A stretch of DNA of 64,000 bases, from positions 4,349,501 to 4,413,500 of the forward strand of contig LR746278.1 of NCBI GenBank assembly GCA_902729315.2, written 5' to 3'. Source of the DNA: Spirodela intermedia. Taxonomy: Eukaryota > Streptophyta > Magnoliopsida > Alismatales > Araceae. This document shows, in pieces, positions 14,070-26,581 of this stretch; position 1 is the stretch's first letter; each line of letters starts with the position of its first letter. The position numbers and the translations under genes were made by a program. The notes beneath the pieces were generated by a model. That model saw only the letters and a program-made list of their open reading frames with translations. It did not search any database and was not told where the DNA came from.

Positions 14070-14612
14070 CATAATCAGATTTTTATTCTCATTTTCAAAA
14101 AATAAAAACACCCATTTAAGTGAGTGTTCTTCATTACATTGATCTATACAGACAAACATCCATGCACGTTCATGAGAGTCAAAAGGACAATTGCAGCAAT
14201 AGAGCGGGTACTATGCTTTCTAACATACGTAGAATTTTATCTTTTTTATATGGTTAAACACTAAAAGTGGTACTTATTTCTAAAAGCAGATAAATAAAAA
14301 GGGTATAAGAAATACAAATTAATATTTTCCACACCCAGCGGGAAAATCTAACGGCATAAATACCCCACTCGTTATCTATCTTTCACCCCCCACAGGATTG
14401 ATTCACAATCTGATTTTTATTTCATTTAAAAATAAATAAATGAAAATACCTATTTAGGTGAGCGTTCTTCATTGCATTGTTCTATAAAGACAAAACATTC
14501 CTGTAACTTCATGAGAATCAAAGACGATTGCATCAATAGAACAGGTTTAAAAGGGTAGAAGAATTTCCTAAAAAGCAGATAAATAAAAAGGGTAGAAGAA
14601 ATAAATTAAAAA
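14070..14612. repeat. Imperfect direct repeat, two units of ~220-250 bp
   Basis: Unit 1 (about 14070-14320) and unit 2 (about 14395-14612) share ordered blocks: a CAGATTTTTAT/CTGATTTTTAT start, a GAGTGTTCTTCATTACATTG-like block, a TCATGAGAGTCAAA-like block, and an end block AAAGCAGATAAATAAAAAGG. The spacing is about 290-320 bp. The units have diverged by point changes and small indels. No protein was recognised. Confidence 0.72.
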
Positions 14613-14619
14613 AAATCAA

Positions 14620-15457
14620 GAAATTCATTGATTCCACCCCCACGGACTCCAAAATTCTGTGCCCCAAACAGGAGATCCCGGATCTTGTAATCAATGAAGG
14701 CAAGTCTCTATTAGGGTAGGAAGCCTAGAGAACCAGATACCCACCCCCAAGAACTACATGAACTGAGGATCTCAACCCGTCCCTCGATCAAGCCCAGGGT
14801 TTTAGCATGATTTCCACGAGCAAACTGCATGCAAAGAAGAACTTTTCCAACCATTTCTCGTCGCAGTCATAAAGATCCATATGACCAAATGAGGTAACTT
14901 TCTTCAAAGATAGTGAAAGCAAGAGAGAGATCAAAGGGAAATAAGATAGCATTTCGAACAGAAGATCCTCTGTTTCATGAATACACAAGATGGGTTTCCT
15001 CAAGAACATCAAAAGCGCCGAGTAATTGGCGCCCTCTCATGCTTCTTCTTCTTCTTTTTCTTCCGTTTTTTTTCTCTTTTTTTCTTTTCTTTGGCTGTTT
15101 TACTTGGAATAGAGGAAAGGCTGTTATTAGGCAAGCACTTCATCTGGAGTGGAGGGGAGGAATCAGAGCAACCGACGACAGCAGACCCATGGAGAAATCA
15201 CAGCGAGGAGCAGCAGCAGCAGCAGCAGGAGCAGGAAGAAGATGGCAGACGAAGGAATTGGCCCCAGCCTGTACCAGCGCCAGCAGCAGGAGGAAGAAGG
15301 CAGATGGAGAAATCACAGAGAGGAGGAGGAGCAGCAGCAGCAACAACAGGAGGAAGAAGAAAGAAGGCAGACGAAGGAATTGGTTGCAGCATGTACCAGC
15401 GGCGGGAGGAGGACGAGGATGAGGATGAGGAGGAAGAGGAAGAGGACGAGGGCTTAT
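14620..15457. other. Region 3' of atpC with GA/CAG-rich imperfect tandem duplication
   Basis: This is the downstream side of the minus-strand atpC gene, so the part near 15457 is probably its 3' UTR. From about 15189 to 15420 two imperfect units of ~115-123 bp occur. The phrase ATGGAGAAATCACAG recurs at 15189 and 15304, and AGACGAAGGAATTGG at about 15246 and 15369, each unit carrying a CAG/GAG-rich run. The open frames across it on both strands look like low-complexity artefacts. Confidence 0.6.
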
Positions 15458-16600
15458 TTATGTGAGGGCATCGGCGCCGGCGACGATCTCGAGGATCTCG
15501 CCGGTGATCTTGGCCTGCCGCTGCCTGTTGTAGACCATGGAGAGGGACCGTTTGAGCTCCACGGCGTTATCGGTGGCGTTGCTCATGGCGGACATCCTCG
15601 CCGCCAGTTCGCTGGCCAGCGACTCCTGCAGCGCCCTCAGAATCTGGCTGTTCAGGTACAGCGGCAGCAGGGCGTCCAGTATCTGCACCGGGTCCTGCTC
15701 GAACTGCAAGATGGGCGAGAAGGCCTGCGTCGGCGTCCTCACCGTCTCCCTCTCCACCGTGAGCTTCCCCTCCTTGGTCGTGAGCCTGAACAGCTCGTCC
15801 TCCGCCGCGTCCACGCAGTTCCCATTAATGTCGCAGATCTCCCCCTTGGGCGACAGCGGCAGCAGCGTGTGGATGATCGGGTCGGACTTCACCAGGGAGA
15901 CGAACTTGGTGTACAGGAGCTCCACCTTGTCCACCTCCTCGGAGACGAAGAGGGAGAATACGTCATCGGCGATGGCCTGTGCGTCCTTGGTGGTGGGCAG
16001 GGCACCGCCCTCCAGGAACCGGTCCACGGGGATGTAAGGGCGGCGCAGGAAGTAGCTGTTGCCCTTCTTCCCCACGCTGATGATGGTGAAATCCAGGCCC
16101 AGGGCCTTGAGTTCTGCGATGCGGGTCTCGGCCTTCTTGATGATGGCGTTGTTGAAACCCCCGCAGAGGCCCCGGTCGCCGGTGACGACGACGAGCGCGA
16201 TCTTCTTCACGGGCCTGACCTTGGTGAGGGGGACATCGACGTCGTCGGTCTGCAGCTGCTCGTTGATGTTGTAGAGGACCTCCACGAGGGTCTCGGAGAA
16301 GGGGCGGCCGCTGACCACGGCCTCCTGGGCGCGTCGGACCTTGGCGGCGGCCACCAGCTTCATGGCCTCAGTGATCTTCTGCGTGTTCTTCACGGACTCG
16401 ATGCGCTCACGGAGCTCCCGCAGGCCGCAGTGGACCGCCGTGGAGTGGGTGCCCTGCCGGAGGGACGCCGGAGATGGCGGCGCCGCCGCCAGGCGGAGGC
16501 CGCCGACGTGGGCTCTCGCGGCGAGGGCCTCCACCTCCGGGGCACCCGAGAGGACGGAGGGCTTCGACGACGCCCACATTGTCAGGTTCGAGCAGGACAT
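15458..16600 (-). CDS. ATPC1: Chloroplast ATP synthase gamma subunit (ATPC), intronless
   Basis: Gamma subunit of the CF1 head of chloroplast ATP synthase, the central rotor shaft on the stromal side of the thylakoid. It is one uninterrupted 380-residue frame. I start at the ATG at 16600 (MSCSNLTMW), which fits the family, rather than the in-frame ATG five codons upstream at 16615. Residues 1 to ~58 form a Ser/Ala/Pro-rich transit peptide ending near AVHC. The mature part begins GLRELRERIESVKNTQKITE, and the conserved C-terminus is KITGEILEIVAGADA. The higher-plant redox switch is present: two cysteines in GEICDINGNCVDA (C256 and C262), the pair that thioredoxin reduces in the light. The coding DNA is strongly GC-rich compared with its surroundings. 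The 5' leader carries a (GA)n tract in sense orientation. Confidence 0.97.
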   Translation of the reverse strand: MSCSNLTMWASSKPSVLSGAPEVEALAARAHVGGLRLAAAPPSPASLRQGTHSTAVHCGLRELRERIESVKNTQKITEAMKLVAAAKVRRAQEAVVSGRPFSETLVEVLYNINEQLQTDDVDVPLTKVRPVKKIALVVVTGDRGLCGGFNNAIIKKAETRIAELKALGLDFTIISVGKKGNSYFLRRPYIPVDRFLEGGALPTTKDAQAIADDVFSLFVSEEVDKVELLYTKFVSLVKSDPIIHTLLPLSPKGEICDINGNCVDAAEDELFRLTTKEGKLTVERETVRTPTQAFSPILQFEQDPVQILDALLPLYLNSQILRALQESLASELAARMSAMSNATDNAVELKRSLSMVYNRQRQAKITGEILEIVAGADALT

Positions 16601-16608
16601 CTCCCACC

Positions 16609-16614
<6 letters not shown>

Positions 16615-16641
<27 letters not shown>

Positions 16642-16643
16642 CT
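16615..16643. repeat. (CT)n microsatellite in the atpC 5' leader
   Basis: An almost pure CT run begins 15 bp upstream of the chosen atpC start and reads as (GA)n in the transcript. Such tracts are frequent in plant leaders and can bind GAGA-type (BBR/BPC) factors; that role here is inference. Confidence 0.85.
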
Positions 16644-16918
16644 ACCTCTCTCTTTCTTTCTCTCTCTAGTTGCAGGTGCGAGAGGAGGGAGGAGAGGGTG
16701 GGGAAGGAGGGAGGAGGGAGGGAGATGGGGGAGGAGGGTTGTCGGGTAGTGAGAGGGAGGAGGAAGAACGAGAGGTGGGAGGAGGATTCGGATTGGGTTC
16801 TGGAGATAAGGGGGCGGATTTTGACCGCTGGGGCGGCGTGCGGTGTGCTGTGGACGAGAGCGACGAGGGTGGGGCCCGTTTTATTGCGGGGTATCTGCTA
16901 CGCGGGCGCCGGTAGGAG

Positions 16919-16928
16919 TACCACGTCC
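16919..16928 (-). promoter_or_regulatory. ACGT-core (G-box-like) element upstream of atpC
   Basis: CCACGTC on the plus strand (GACGTGG on the gene strand) lies about 320 bp upstream of the atpC start. ACGT-core boxes are common in promoters of light-regulated photosynthesis genes. This is one short match and no clear TATA box was found, so it is only a candidate. Confidence 0.3.
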
Positions 16929-17122
16929 CCCGCAGGGGGATCGCGGTCCACCGTGGAGGCTGAGGACAAGCACTGGCAGGTCGGCATATCCATCTACCCA
17001 GTAGTGGTATATTATGGGAAAAATCTATTAATAAATGTTTTATCATCGTCATGATCTCCCCAAAACGCTAGTTTCTTTTCATATTGAATTAGTCTTGTCA
17101 CAAAATTTTAAGAACAGCATCC

Positions 17123-17125
<3 letters not shown>

Positions 17126-17160
<35 letters not shown>
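17126..17160. repeat. (CT)n microsatellite
   Basis: Near-perfect CT run of about 34 bp in the intergenic DNA upstream of atpC. Confidence 0.9.
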
Positions 17161-17163
<3 letters not shown>

Positions 17164-17199
17164 CTCTATGGCTCAAGCAATAGAAGAAAGAAATTCAGC

Positions 17200-18224
17200 T
17201 CTCAAAATCGACGATAGAAATCACAGAACCAAGGTCGGCAAGATCAAAGGCCTATGCGGCAAATAACATCTGGTTAATTTGAGAAAGAACTAGGTGTCCA
17301 ACCTCATTGCTGAGTACAATTGTTAAGCATGGGATATGAGGTAGATCCAATAGGTGAAACAAACACTACCTAAAGGTCTAGAGGGGTCAGTTGATGGTTA
17401 ACATTAACTAAATTAGAGCTAATGGAGGGCTATCTTTCTCCTGTGATGAGGGACACTAGGACATCAATGGAGCAAGGAATTATAACTCATAGTGTTACAA
17501 GAGGATTAGGAAGACAAGATGAAACCTAAAGATGAATTGATATAAGTGCAAGAGATTACAAGTGAGCTTCAAGTAGAGTTATCTATGAATTCTATTATGA
17601 GACTAACCAAACCAAGGACTATGAAGTTAAAAGAAATAATTAGAGTTAATGAATTAATTATATTAATAAATATTTTGGCCACCCACAACTTTATTATTTG
17701 ATGAGCAAATGGAGGAGTTGTGGCTTTCATTGACTACCAAACTAAGTGGGAAGGTCTATTGGAAAATGGCATGGCAATATGAGATAATAAAATTTACAAA
17801 TGAGGCATCCTTAATATGCATGAATTAGAGGTAATCAAATATTACATGCCAATACAATAGAGAAGTAGTAACATCATCTTTGGCCTATAGTGACTAAAGA
17901 TGCTATGTCCAATGAAAGTCAAGTAGAGCTCGCTCACAATCTGATTCAATGTGAAGGAATCCCTAATCACACTAAAAGGTGACCAAAGTCTAAGTGAATC
18001 AAAGATAGAAATGAAATTCCTCATTCACAAGCTACAGTATGGAATAGAGTGGGTGGTCGAAAAATTACCACTATGCAATGAATAAAACTAGTGAATAGAT
18101 ACCATCTAATAAGTTGATGCAAGGACTTTAAGTGAAATATCCCAAGGTATTTGCTGCACCAATGGGCCTATTGCTACTAGGAAGTTAACCATGTCATTTA
18201 TTTACAACTAGGAATGAGACCAAT
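17200..18224. other. AT-rich intergenic DNA, possible 5' part of a decayed gypsy element
   Basis: No intact open frame. It lies just upstream of a recognisable gypsy reverse-transcriptase relic in the same orientation and may hold its ruined gag/protease portion. I could not confirm any such domain by eye. Confidence 0.35.
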
Positions 18225-18765
18225 CAATGTTTTGACTACACAACTATCCTCATTTCATAAATCTTTAATCAAGAAGTTGGTATAGGACATATATGGTGTA
18301 GGAATCTTATAGCCTTCCATGGGCCCATTTTCCAAATCCCATATTACTAGTGAAAAATAGGATGACGGTGATCTCTTTGTATAGATTGTTGAGCCCTCAA
18401 CACAACTATGATATTAAATCATTCTCTTATCCCAATTGTGGATAAATTACTAGATGAGTTACATATGAAAATAATCTTCTTAAAGTCAAATGTGAGTTGG
18501 GGTATCACTAGATTCATATGAAATATAATGACATTTCTAAAGTAGTATTTTATACACATGAAATATATTATCAATTTCTTATTATGTCATTTGGTTTGAA
18601 AATGTCCCCACTATCTGATCTTTTATGAATTGAATTTTTCATAACCACTTCCTTAGGTTCCTCATATTTCTTTTATGAGATTATGATGTATAGTAGAGAT
18701 CTTAACTTCGACAAAAAATACTTGCATGAAGTATTTGACATCCAAAGCAGGTATGAGCTTCATAT
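18225..18765 (+). mobile_element. Decayed Ty3/gypsy reverse-transcriptase relic
   Basis: Translated across several frameshifts and stops, the stretch follows a gypsy RT in order. A PSMGPFS-like segment near 18317 is followed by VDELLDELH-like and GYHQIHMK-like segments (about 18430-18525). Then come KVVFYTHE, QFLIMSFGL and a degenerate catalytic-loop region near 18650-18700, followed by LHEVFDI. Stops and frame changes are scattered throughout, so it is inactive. No LTR pair could be assigned to it. Confidence 0.75.
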
Positions 18766-21700
18766 AAATATGAATAATTGTACTATTATCACCTTTTGAA
18801 TCATGGTTATTGGTGGTTCCTTACTTTTTATCACATTGGCATTATATTTTATCTCGTTGAAAAACTAGAGTTTGATTAAAAGTCATAGTTTGAGGTGAGA
18901 TAAAAATTGATACACATTAAAATTATGTACTTGAAAACTAGGGAAACATTACTTCTTGAAAATATGTGAATAGAATGGGAATCAAAATTCTCATTCTCAT
19001 GTCAATATAATAAATTAGTTAATCTATAGATGAAGTTGCATTATGAAGTTGCACAAGAATTTATCGCCAATACAAGCTAACTACATTATGAATTTGCATC
19101 ATCTCTACACAAAGATGGAGGAACAAAGCCTCAATGAAGTCATTATCTTGAAAAAGACACAAGTCTCTAGATGGAGGAACATATATCTCACTATTGTAGT
19201 TTTGCCATTATAATAGTCTCATAAAGGTTACAATAAAACTAATAGAAATTAAAATTCAACTTGCACAAGAGGAGTGTGCTAAAATGATTTTGCACTAGTT
19301 ATTGTATAAATAAAAATCTATGACTATAAAGAAAGACCTCTTCACTCATTGTTGAGTAGTTTTCAACTAATAGAGATAGCTCAATAACTTCAACATAACA
19401 CAATAGAGATAGCTTCAGACTCAATCACCACTAAAATTGTGATTCAATGGTTCTAGATACTTCTTGTATAGATTTACTTCACATAATGGAATATTGTCAT
19501 GAACTATTTTGATATAAAAAAATAGCTAAGAAATACCATTAAAAAGACATATGAGGCAAAAATGCTTATTTGTTTCATAGTTAGTTACTACATGGCCAAC
19601 ACAAATTACATTTTAGAAGGAATGTGAGAAAATCATACATGAACTTTGATCATTGATATGAGTAAAAATTGTGCATAAGCACTTTGAAAATTCAAAATCT
19701 GTCTAAATTATGAGAAAATAGAAGTAAAATTAGGAGGATTTCACAATGAGAAATTATTTATGATTCCTTCAAAGAAAAAAATTGCATCTACATAAGGAGA
19801 AGCAAATGTGTGTTATGACATGCTTCCTAGAGAAAAAATGTATGCACATGAATAAGAAACCAATAATGAGACCAACCTTCAGTTATAGTATGCTTCCAAA
19901 ATTTATCTAATAAACATAGGGAATGTGGTGTGACATGCCTACATGATTATAAATATCACGAAAGTAGTAAGCCTACAATCTAATCGAATGAATGAAAGAA
20001 ATTGTGGACAAGATGATGAAGACAAATGAATGTGTCTGCTTTTAAATATGAGATAATCTATTTGTGATTCCTTGCTAAGTGAATTATCTTTTACTTGAGA
20101 ATTTGGTTTGTAGATATTGTTATGACAAATCCCAACTTCAGATATTTAAAGGCCAAAAATTCTCATAAAGACTTCTATCATTGTGCAAAATTAGGTGTAT
20201 GTTGGACATTAAATTTTAAGAAGGATCATAGCATCAGTACTACTTGTTGAAGATCAATTGAAAATGTTGATTGTTCAATAGACATAGGTTTGCTTCCCAA
20301 TGGGTGAGACAAAGAATTCGCCTAAGCTGTGCTGATCATGCATTAATTGTTAATTTTTAATACATGTAAATTTAACAAAGATTACAATTGAACTCTTTAC
20401 ATAAATTCTAGTATTAGTGCAAGTTCAGGTTGATCCTCAAGGATGGTGAGAGTAGTTTTGATGAATTTCTAATTTTTTTTTAACACAAATACCTACTAAA
20501 AAGAAAAGAACAAGATGGAATGAGATGAGAAAAATGATGTAATAAAATCCATTCTTCAACACTTAATATTATCTTTTGTCAATTAATAGATTAAAAGTTT
20601 CAATGATGAGATGATTAAATCACGAATAAAGGAAAATAGATTAATGATTGATTGGAAAGATGAAAAGAGTTGTTGTCAATAGAATGACTTCTATTGATGT
20701 GGAAAATTATTTGAAATAATTAAAATGAAGATATAAAATAAAATTTAAATAAATGTAAGGTAGAAATATTTTGGTTGTCAATCAAGGATAAAATAAAATA
20801 ACTAAATTTTTGATAAAAAATAAATTATAAAACTAAAATAAGGCTTTGTTGTTTGTTACACAACAAAGTCTTATATAACTAAAAAAGCTTTTAATTAGAA
20901 TATAAAATCAAAATTAAATCTTATAACTTCGAATAAAAATATATATTTTTATTTTTTTGACATAAGGATGATAAAGATACTAAAAGTAATTAATGTCAGA
21001 ATTTTAACTAAATTCGTAATGATGAAAACTAGGAACAAAAATGAAAGTTTTCTTCTTTCTTTGTCTATCACCTAAGGAAAGGAGAAGAACGAATTGCTTA
21101 AATTAAATGAATTTGAAATCAAAGTCTTTTTTATCAATGTTTGTCACCTGAAGAATAGAAAGAGAAATAAAATGAGACAAGAATTCAAACTAAAATCACA
21201 AAGAACTCTATTGATTGCAGCCCCCTTGATTCTGAAATCCTTGTCTTTGTTCCCTTGCTCTCTAACCTTCTCCTTTGCTTTTCTGTGCCTCCTAGCCTCA
21301 TTTAGTTTTGATTAAACCACTTTTTCTTATTTTTCATCTTCAATCTTTAACTCTTGTTTCGTGCTTCAGTTCCTATCAAAATTGATATTTTAAGTATATA
21401 TAATCATTCATGAATGAATAACAGAGTTTCATTTCAAGTCAAATAAGTATTCATAGAAAAATCATGATGTATGTATCATCACTGGTTTAGTTATAATATT
21501 TCTCAATTTTTCTTAATATTTTTTTGATTTTTTCGAATTATTCCCAAAGTTTTCTAGAATTTTTTTTGGGCATTTCTCACCATCTTCCGCCATCTTCCTC
21601 CATTTTTCTCTTTTAAATCCATCAAATTAACCTATGGAAGATGCAAGATTTGGACCTAAGTTGCCCATTTGTCAAGGGGGTCAACAGTCAATTGACTCTA

Positions 21701-21900
21701 CCAAACTAGTGCTTGCCAAACTTGCACATGCTGAACCGCACCCACCAAATCAATAGTCTAGACCACTGCTTGCTCAATCTATGCTCACTGAATTAGTGTC
21801 ACCGAAATTTAGTTTTACATTGATTATTTACTTGAGTTTCACATGAATATAAGTTTGGCCTTAAAGAAGCTATCAAATCCATTATAATAGTAATAAAATG
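18766..21900. other. AT-rich intergenic DNA with no recognised gene
   Basis: Probably decayed repeat sequence continuing from the gypsy relic. Open frames are all short (for example 21094-21315) and match nothing I know. No RNA gene was seen. Confidence 0.5.
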
Positions 21901-21904
21901 GCCA

Positions 21905-22185
21905 AGAGCACTTGAGGGGATGAGTAGATGGGTGGTCTAGCCCCACATACACATGTGTGTTTGGACATTCCTTGTCTTATGCTTGGTTGACCCCTAGTGA
22001 TGTGGAAGGAGAGTGATGCACATGTGCTTAGGGTAGGCTCCTTAGACACTTGACCTCAACTCGTACCTTCATTGACTTAGCTTCTCACTCTTGTGTAGTG
22101 CCCTCTAGGTTAGTTGCCGAGTAGTTGCTGGCTAGTGGGTCTCCTATTTTTTTTATTTTTATAAATATGAAAATTCAGGAAACAT
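21905..22185 (-). mobile_element. Inverted fragment of the ~1.74-kb LTR-like family
   Basis: The reverse complement shares a run of blocks with the copies at 47491 and 23338: an AGGAGACC...GCCAGC block, a CACATCACTAG/GGTCAA block, a GACAAGGAAT-like block, and a CACATGTGTATGTG...GACCACC block. Only this part of the family unit is recognisable here. Confidence 0.65.
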
Positions 22186-23337
22186 CTTTAAAAAATCTAA
22201 AAAATTATGTAAAATTCAAAAATAAATTCTCAAAATTACATAAATTTTAGAAAACATCTCAACTCATTATGAAGATCTAAATATTATTATTTTTATTTAA
22301 TCAACATAACCCACAATAATATTTAACTTTTTATTTTAGAATAAATATTTTTAAATCAATATACATGCATTTTTTTCAATCATATAAATGTGTATTTTTT
22401 AGAAAAATAAAACATATAAATAAATATAAATTGATATATTTAATCATATAATTTAGAGAATTATCATCTATATGATTTGTTAATTAGACCAATTCTAGCT
22501 TCGTTAGCTATGAGCAAAACTTCCAATAAGAGAGAAAAATCACTGAGATCCCTTAGAAGACAATCTTGCAATACATTGTTAGAGGACAAACCAACTAATT
22601 TATGCAAACTGGTCTTCAATTTTAAGAAATACTAAAAACTTGAGAGATTTCATGCTGAAATTAATAGGAAAACTCTAATTTATGCAAAAATAATCAATCA
22701 AAGAAAACAATATTTCCCTTCAAATGCAAACATTCAATAAAATTACAAAAACTACATCTTAAACTATGGCTCATAATTTTTTGAGTATCCCATAACTTTC
22801 TACGTATCATAACTATGAAACAATTATGTCAAAAAATTCAATAATTACATGAACTAACCAGTAATTTATTTGCTTGTAGTTGGTTGAAAAGTGTTTTAAA
22901 GAAAAGTGAGGAATGTAGAAAACTTCACAATGGAAAATATCAATACATAGCATGTTTGATGTAGATACTCTTCCCACAATAATTTGAACTAGTAATGATG
23001 GTGATCCTTCTTGAGAAACATGACATTCAATTTCCTCATAGATATGATAGAAAAAGAATTTATAGTCATTTGAATGTAAATCTCATTTCCAATATGAGCA
23101 AAGGTCTCTTACCATCATGAGAAAATGTTATATCATTGGGCACAAAAGTATCAAATGTTAGGTCCTACAACACATGCCTAGATTAATAATTCGAATTTAT
23201 TTCCAATAATCACAAGTATAGTCATTTTAGTTATTTGAATATTAATGACACAATCACAAAAGTGTAAATCTCAAATGTTCTATTATGTAAATTAAGTAAG
23301 TTTTCTTAAGTCAAAATAGACTTTCCATAATTTGGTG
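22186..23337. other. AT-rich intergenic DNA carrying one arm of a direct repeat
   Basis: No gene recognised. The segment of about 23070-23300 is repeated at about 25110-25310, on the other side of the LTR-like copy. Shared blocks include ATTTgAATGTAAATCT, TCCTACa, AGATTAATA, CAATAATcACAAGTATA, and CACAATCAC with AAATCTCAAA. Confidence 0.6.
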
Positions 23338-23838
23338 TGTAATAAAGTTTCATTATCATAAGTTAATAATTAGTTTAATATTTTTTCTATCTTAACTCAT
23401 AATAAATAGACTTGTAGTTGTGTTAAATTGAGAAAAAAAATTAGCTGACTAATGTAAATTTTTGGCTAACTATGTGAATTTATATACTTTTAATATTCAT
23501 ATCTTTTAGATAAAATAAGGAAAAATAAAATAAATATAAAAATGAGAAACAAGAAGGACTCATTAGACAGTTAGTACCTAATAGCTAACCCAAAGGGTAT
23601 TGCATGGAGATCATAAGTACAATTGGGGCAGCCATGACTCAGGGGCTTGAGTGGCTAAGGACCCACAAAAAGTACATGCACATCACCCCCCTTCAATGTC
23701 ACTAAGGGCTAGCTGAACATGGGGCAAGGAATAGTCATACACACTTGTGTATGTGAGGGTGGACCACCTGGCTTAGCCTTCTCCCTAAATGGTCATAAGC
23801 ATTTTATTTTTGGGAGAGGGAACTCAAAGAGAGAAGGA

Positions 23839-23872
<34 letters not shown>

Positions 23873-25077
23873 TATTGTATATAGAGTGTGTGTGTCTCAA
23901 ACATCAAGAAACAACCAACATAGGACTAAACATGTTGATATGTGGGTAATTTGCTAACCCTCTTTCACACAACTAGGCAATCAACAAAGGTTCAAAACCT
24001 ACCACAACTAAAATTTATATTTTTATTTGATTAAATTATGATTTTCTTATAGAGTGCTAGTCAATGATTAAGTTTTTGGAATTACTCGATCATCAATGAA
24101 GATGTCATCAACATAATTTGCAGAGTATTGTTACTAACTTATGAACACATTGGATGCAAAGTTCATAAATTCATCAAGAAAATCATCTTCGATTGATTGA
24201 TAAAAACACTCTTGTTGAGAATAGGACGATTTGTCGAGAGATAAGTTGTTGTTTCTCTAAAACAAGCCAAATGCAAAATGAGCTTTATCTCGCTGTTAGA
24301 ACTTAAAGAAAAAGTTCCATTAGATGCACCCTAACTTAACTTGACTCAATCTTTGTCGGGTGACACCTATTAGAAAATTCATTGCCATCAAACTTTTACT
24401 CTATTGAGTGACAACCATTAGAGAAGTTTATCAATCTATTTATCAATTTCTAGATTTTATAAGATGATTTAGAGATTGACCACATCGTGAATGTCCAAAG
24501 AGACCCTTTAAAGCCATGGATATCACACAAAAATCTTTCTAAATACTCAGAATTTACACATTCACCACCACAATATTGAAACTCTATCTTTTCAATTTTA
24601 AACATAATTATTATTTTATGTGATTTTAATTTTTAAAAACTATTATTTAGTCAATTATGATTTTGTTAATTTTACTTATCTTAATTTGATCAATTAAATT
24701 ATCTATAATCACTTATGCGAAAATTATCAAGCATAAATTTATTCTTGCCCAAAAGTACATTCATTAGTTGTTGACATCATCTTGATGTAAGTACATGAAT
24801 TTTCTTTTCTTGAATTTTTAAATAGATTTTCTCTTCATCATTTAGTATAAAAATCATAAAGAACTATATTTTTGAGAAAAATTTAATTTTTTTTTATTTA
24901 TATATCTTACATCCCTATGATCGATTTTTGAAAAATTCTCACTATTTTTAGGATTTTTTTATCAAATTAAATTAATATATTTACACTTAAATACTTTAAA
25001 ATTTTAAAAATTAGTATTTTCTAGTTTTATAAATTTTAAATTTACTGAATTTATTATGTAATAATTAAGTCACCTCA
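23338..25077 (+). mobile_element. ~1.74-kb LTR-like repeat copy (same family as 47491-49237)
   Basis: Collinear with the solo LTR at 47491-49237. Both start TG with a TTCATTATCAT(A/G)AGTTAATAATTA block and share a CTTGAGTGGCTA-like block, a TCACTA(A/G)-GG block and a GATCATCAA(T/C)GAA block. They end AAGTCAC(C/G)TCA, the expected TG...CA pattern. No clear target-site duplication was found. A (CA)n microsatellite sits at about 23838-23872 inside it. No coding capacity was seen. Confidence 0.75.
23838..23872. repeat. (CA)n microsatellite
   Basis: Near-perfect CA run within the LTR-like copy. It is absent from the sister copy at 47491-49237, so it arose after the copies separated. Confidence 0.9.
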
Positions 25078-26220
25078 GTGGGTGGCGAAGGAATATGATA
25101 ATACCAACATCATTCCTATTTAATGTAAATCTTATTTTAAGAATGAATGATAATTTATCCCAAAAAAGTTTTAAATGTCATATCCTACACATGTAGATTA
25201 ATATTTTAAATTACTTTTCAATAATTACAAGTATATTCTCTCCCTTACTTCATAAAACGAAATGTTAACTCACACAATCACTAAGAAGCAAATCTCAAAC
25301 CTTTCTTTTTGTATGTTAGGGATTTGTTTTCAATTAAAGTGGGCCTCACTTAATGGTTTTATGAGAAACCAAAGCATATGACAATATTCTAATGTTGAGA
25401 GAATAGAGCATATTATAAGAAAACTAAGTTTGCTAGTGTAATGCTAGATGGCAACCCTAGCTATTAAGAAGGGAGGAATGAGGCATAAAAATAAAATGTT
25501 TCAAATGCTCAAAAAGGATTTTTGATAATCAAGGATGTACAATTTGGACCATGCCGTGATGTACATAAAAAACAAATGATCTCCAAATGGCAATTAATCC
25601 TACCAAAGGAAATATGCAATGATGTATCTTTTAAGTGAGAAATTATGAGTAAATCTAGAGAGTTCCAATGGAACGATTGATCGCACATTGTTGACTCAAC
25701 TATCAATTGGATCTAAATGTAAGAACAATAAAAAACTTGTCTGTCATTTATTTTCAAGTCCATTTCCTCAGCTCTTTGAGTATGCTATGAAGAAATTCAT
25801 TGTGGCAACTAGTTGCATGTTAATGGAAACCCGTATGGATCATCTTTACATATGACACACTAGAATCTTGATTTATTTCACATTATTGCATAGCAAATGA
25901 AGAATATGACTGTTCTTTACGCTAGGTATGGCTCGTATCTTATGAATTTGACACCCTTTTCATGGTTTGTCCTTTACGTTGAAATCCTAAGATATTTAAA
26001 TTTCATGATCTTAGGTAAAATATTATCACCCTTTTAAAGCTCACCTTTGCATGGTTTTTTTAGGGATTTGGGTCACTAACTCTTCTTCATTATACAAAAA
26101 AAGGCCTATTTTTGGACTCAGCCTTGAAAAAAATAAAGAAAATAGAGTATATGGTCTGCGCTACTTCAAAGCCTGTCTGACATTGCCTATGCATATTGCA
26201 AACATATATGCATATAGATA
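25078..26220. other. Intergenic DNA, second arm of a direct repeat then nothing recognised
   Basis: About 25110-25310 repeats about 23070-23300. The remainder, up to the GA tract at 26223-26240, has only short open frames without recognisable similarity. Confidence 0.5.
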
Positions 26221-26529
26221 CTAGAGAGAGAGAGAGAGTGACAGGCAGACAGACAGACAGACACAGACAGAGGCGGCGCTACAAGACGTGAAGCGACGAC
26301 GAACCTTGTAAGACCTCGCGGCAATTTCCTGTGGTGACATCCCCCAGCGGCAAAGATGCCCGAAAAGGTCGGTCCGTTCGACGGACATATCCGCTCCTTG
26401 GCATTCCCAATGGGCCGAAAGATAGAGAGAGAGAGAGAGGAGCCGCCTCCGTCTTGGTAGCTACCAGTCTTCCCTCCCACCTGACCTTCCGTTCTCCCCG
26501 CCGGCGGCCCCACGGGGATGACCCGCTGC

Positions 26530-26536
26530 TATAAAG
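26530..26536 (+). promoter_or_regulatory. TATA box of the R3-MYB gene
   Basis: TATAAAG preceded by GCTGC, 46 bp upstream of the ATG at 26582. At usual spacing, transcription would begin near 26560, giving a leader of only about 20 nt. Confidence 0.55.
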
Positions 26537-26581
26537 GGGCTCACCCACCCACTCCATCGCCGGCAGTACAACCGGCGGAGG

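Noticed and set aside
15149..16669. 506-aa open frame on the plus strand across atpC
   Set aside because: It is the antisense shadow of the GC-rich atpC coding frame joined to GA/CAG repeats. The minus strand encodes a fully conserved ATP synthase gamma chain.
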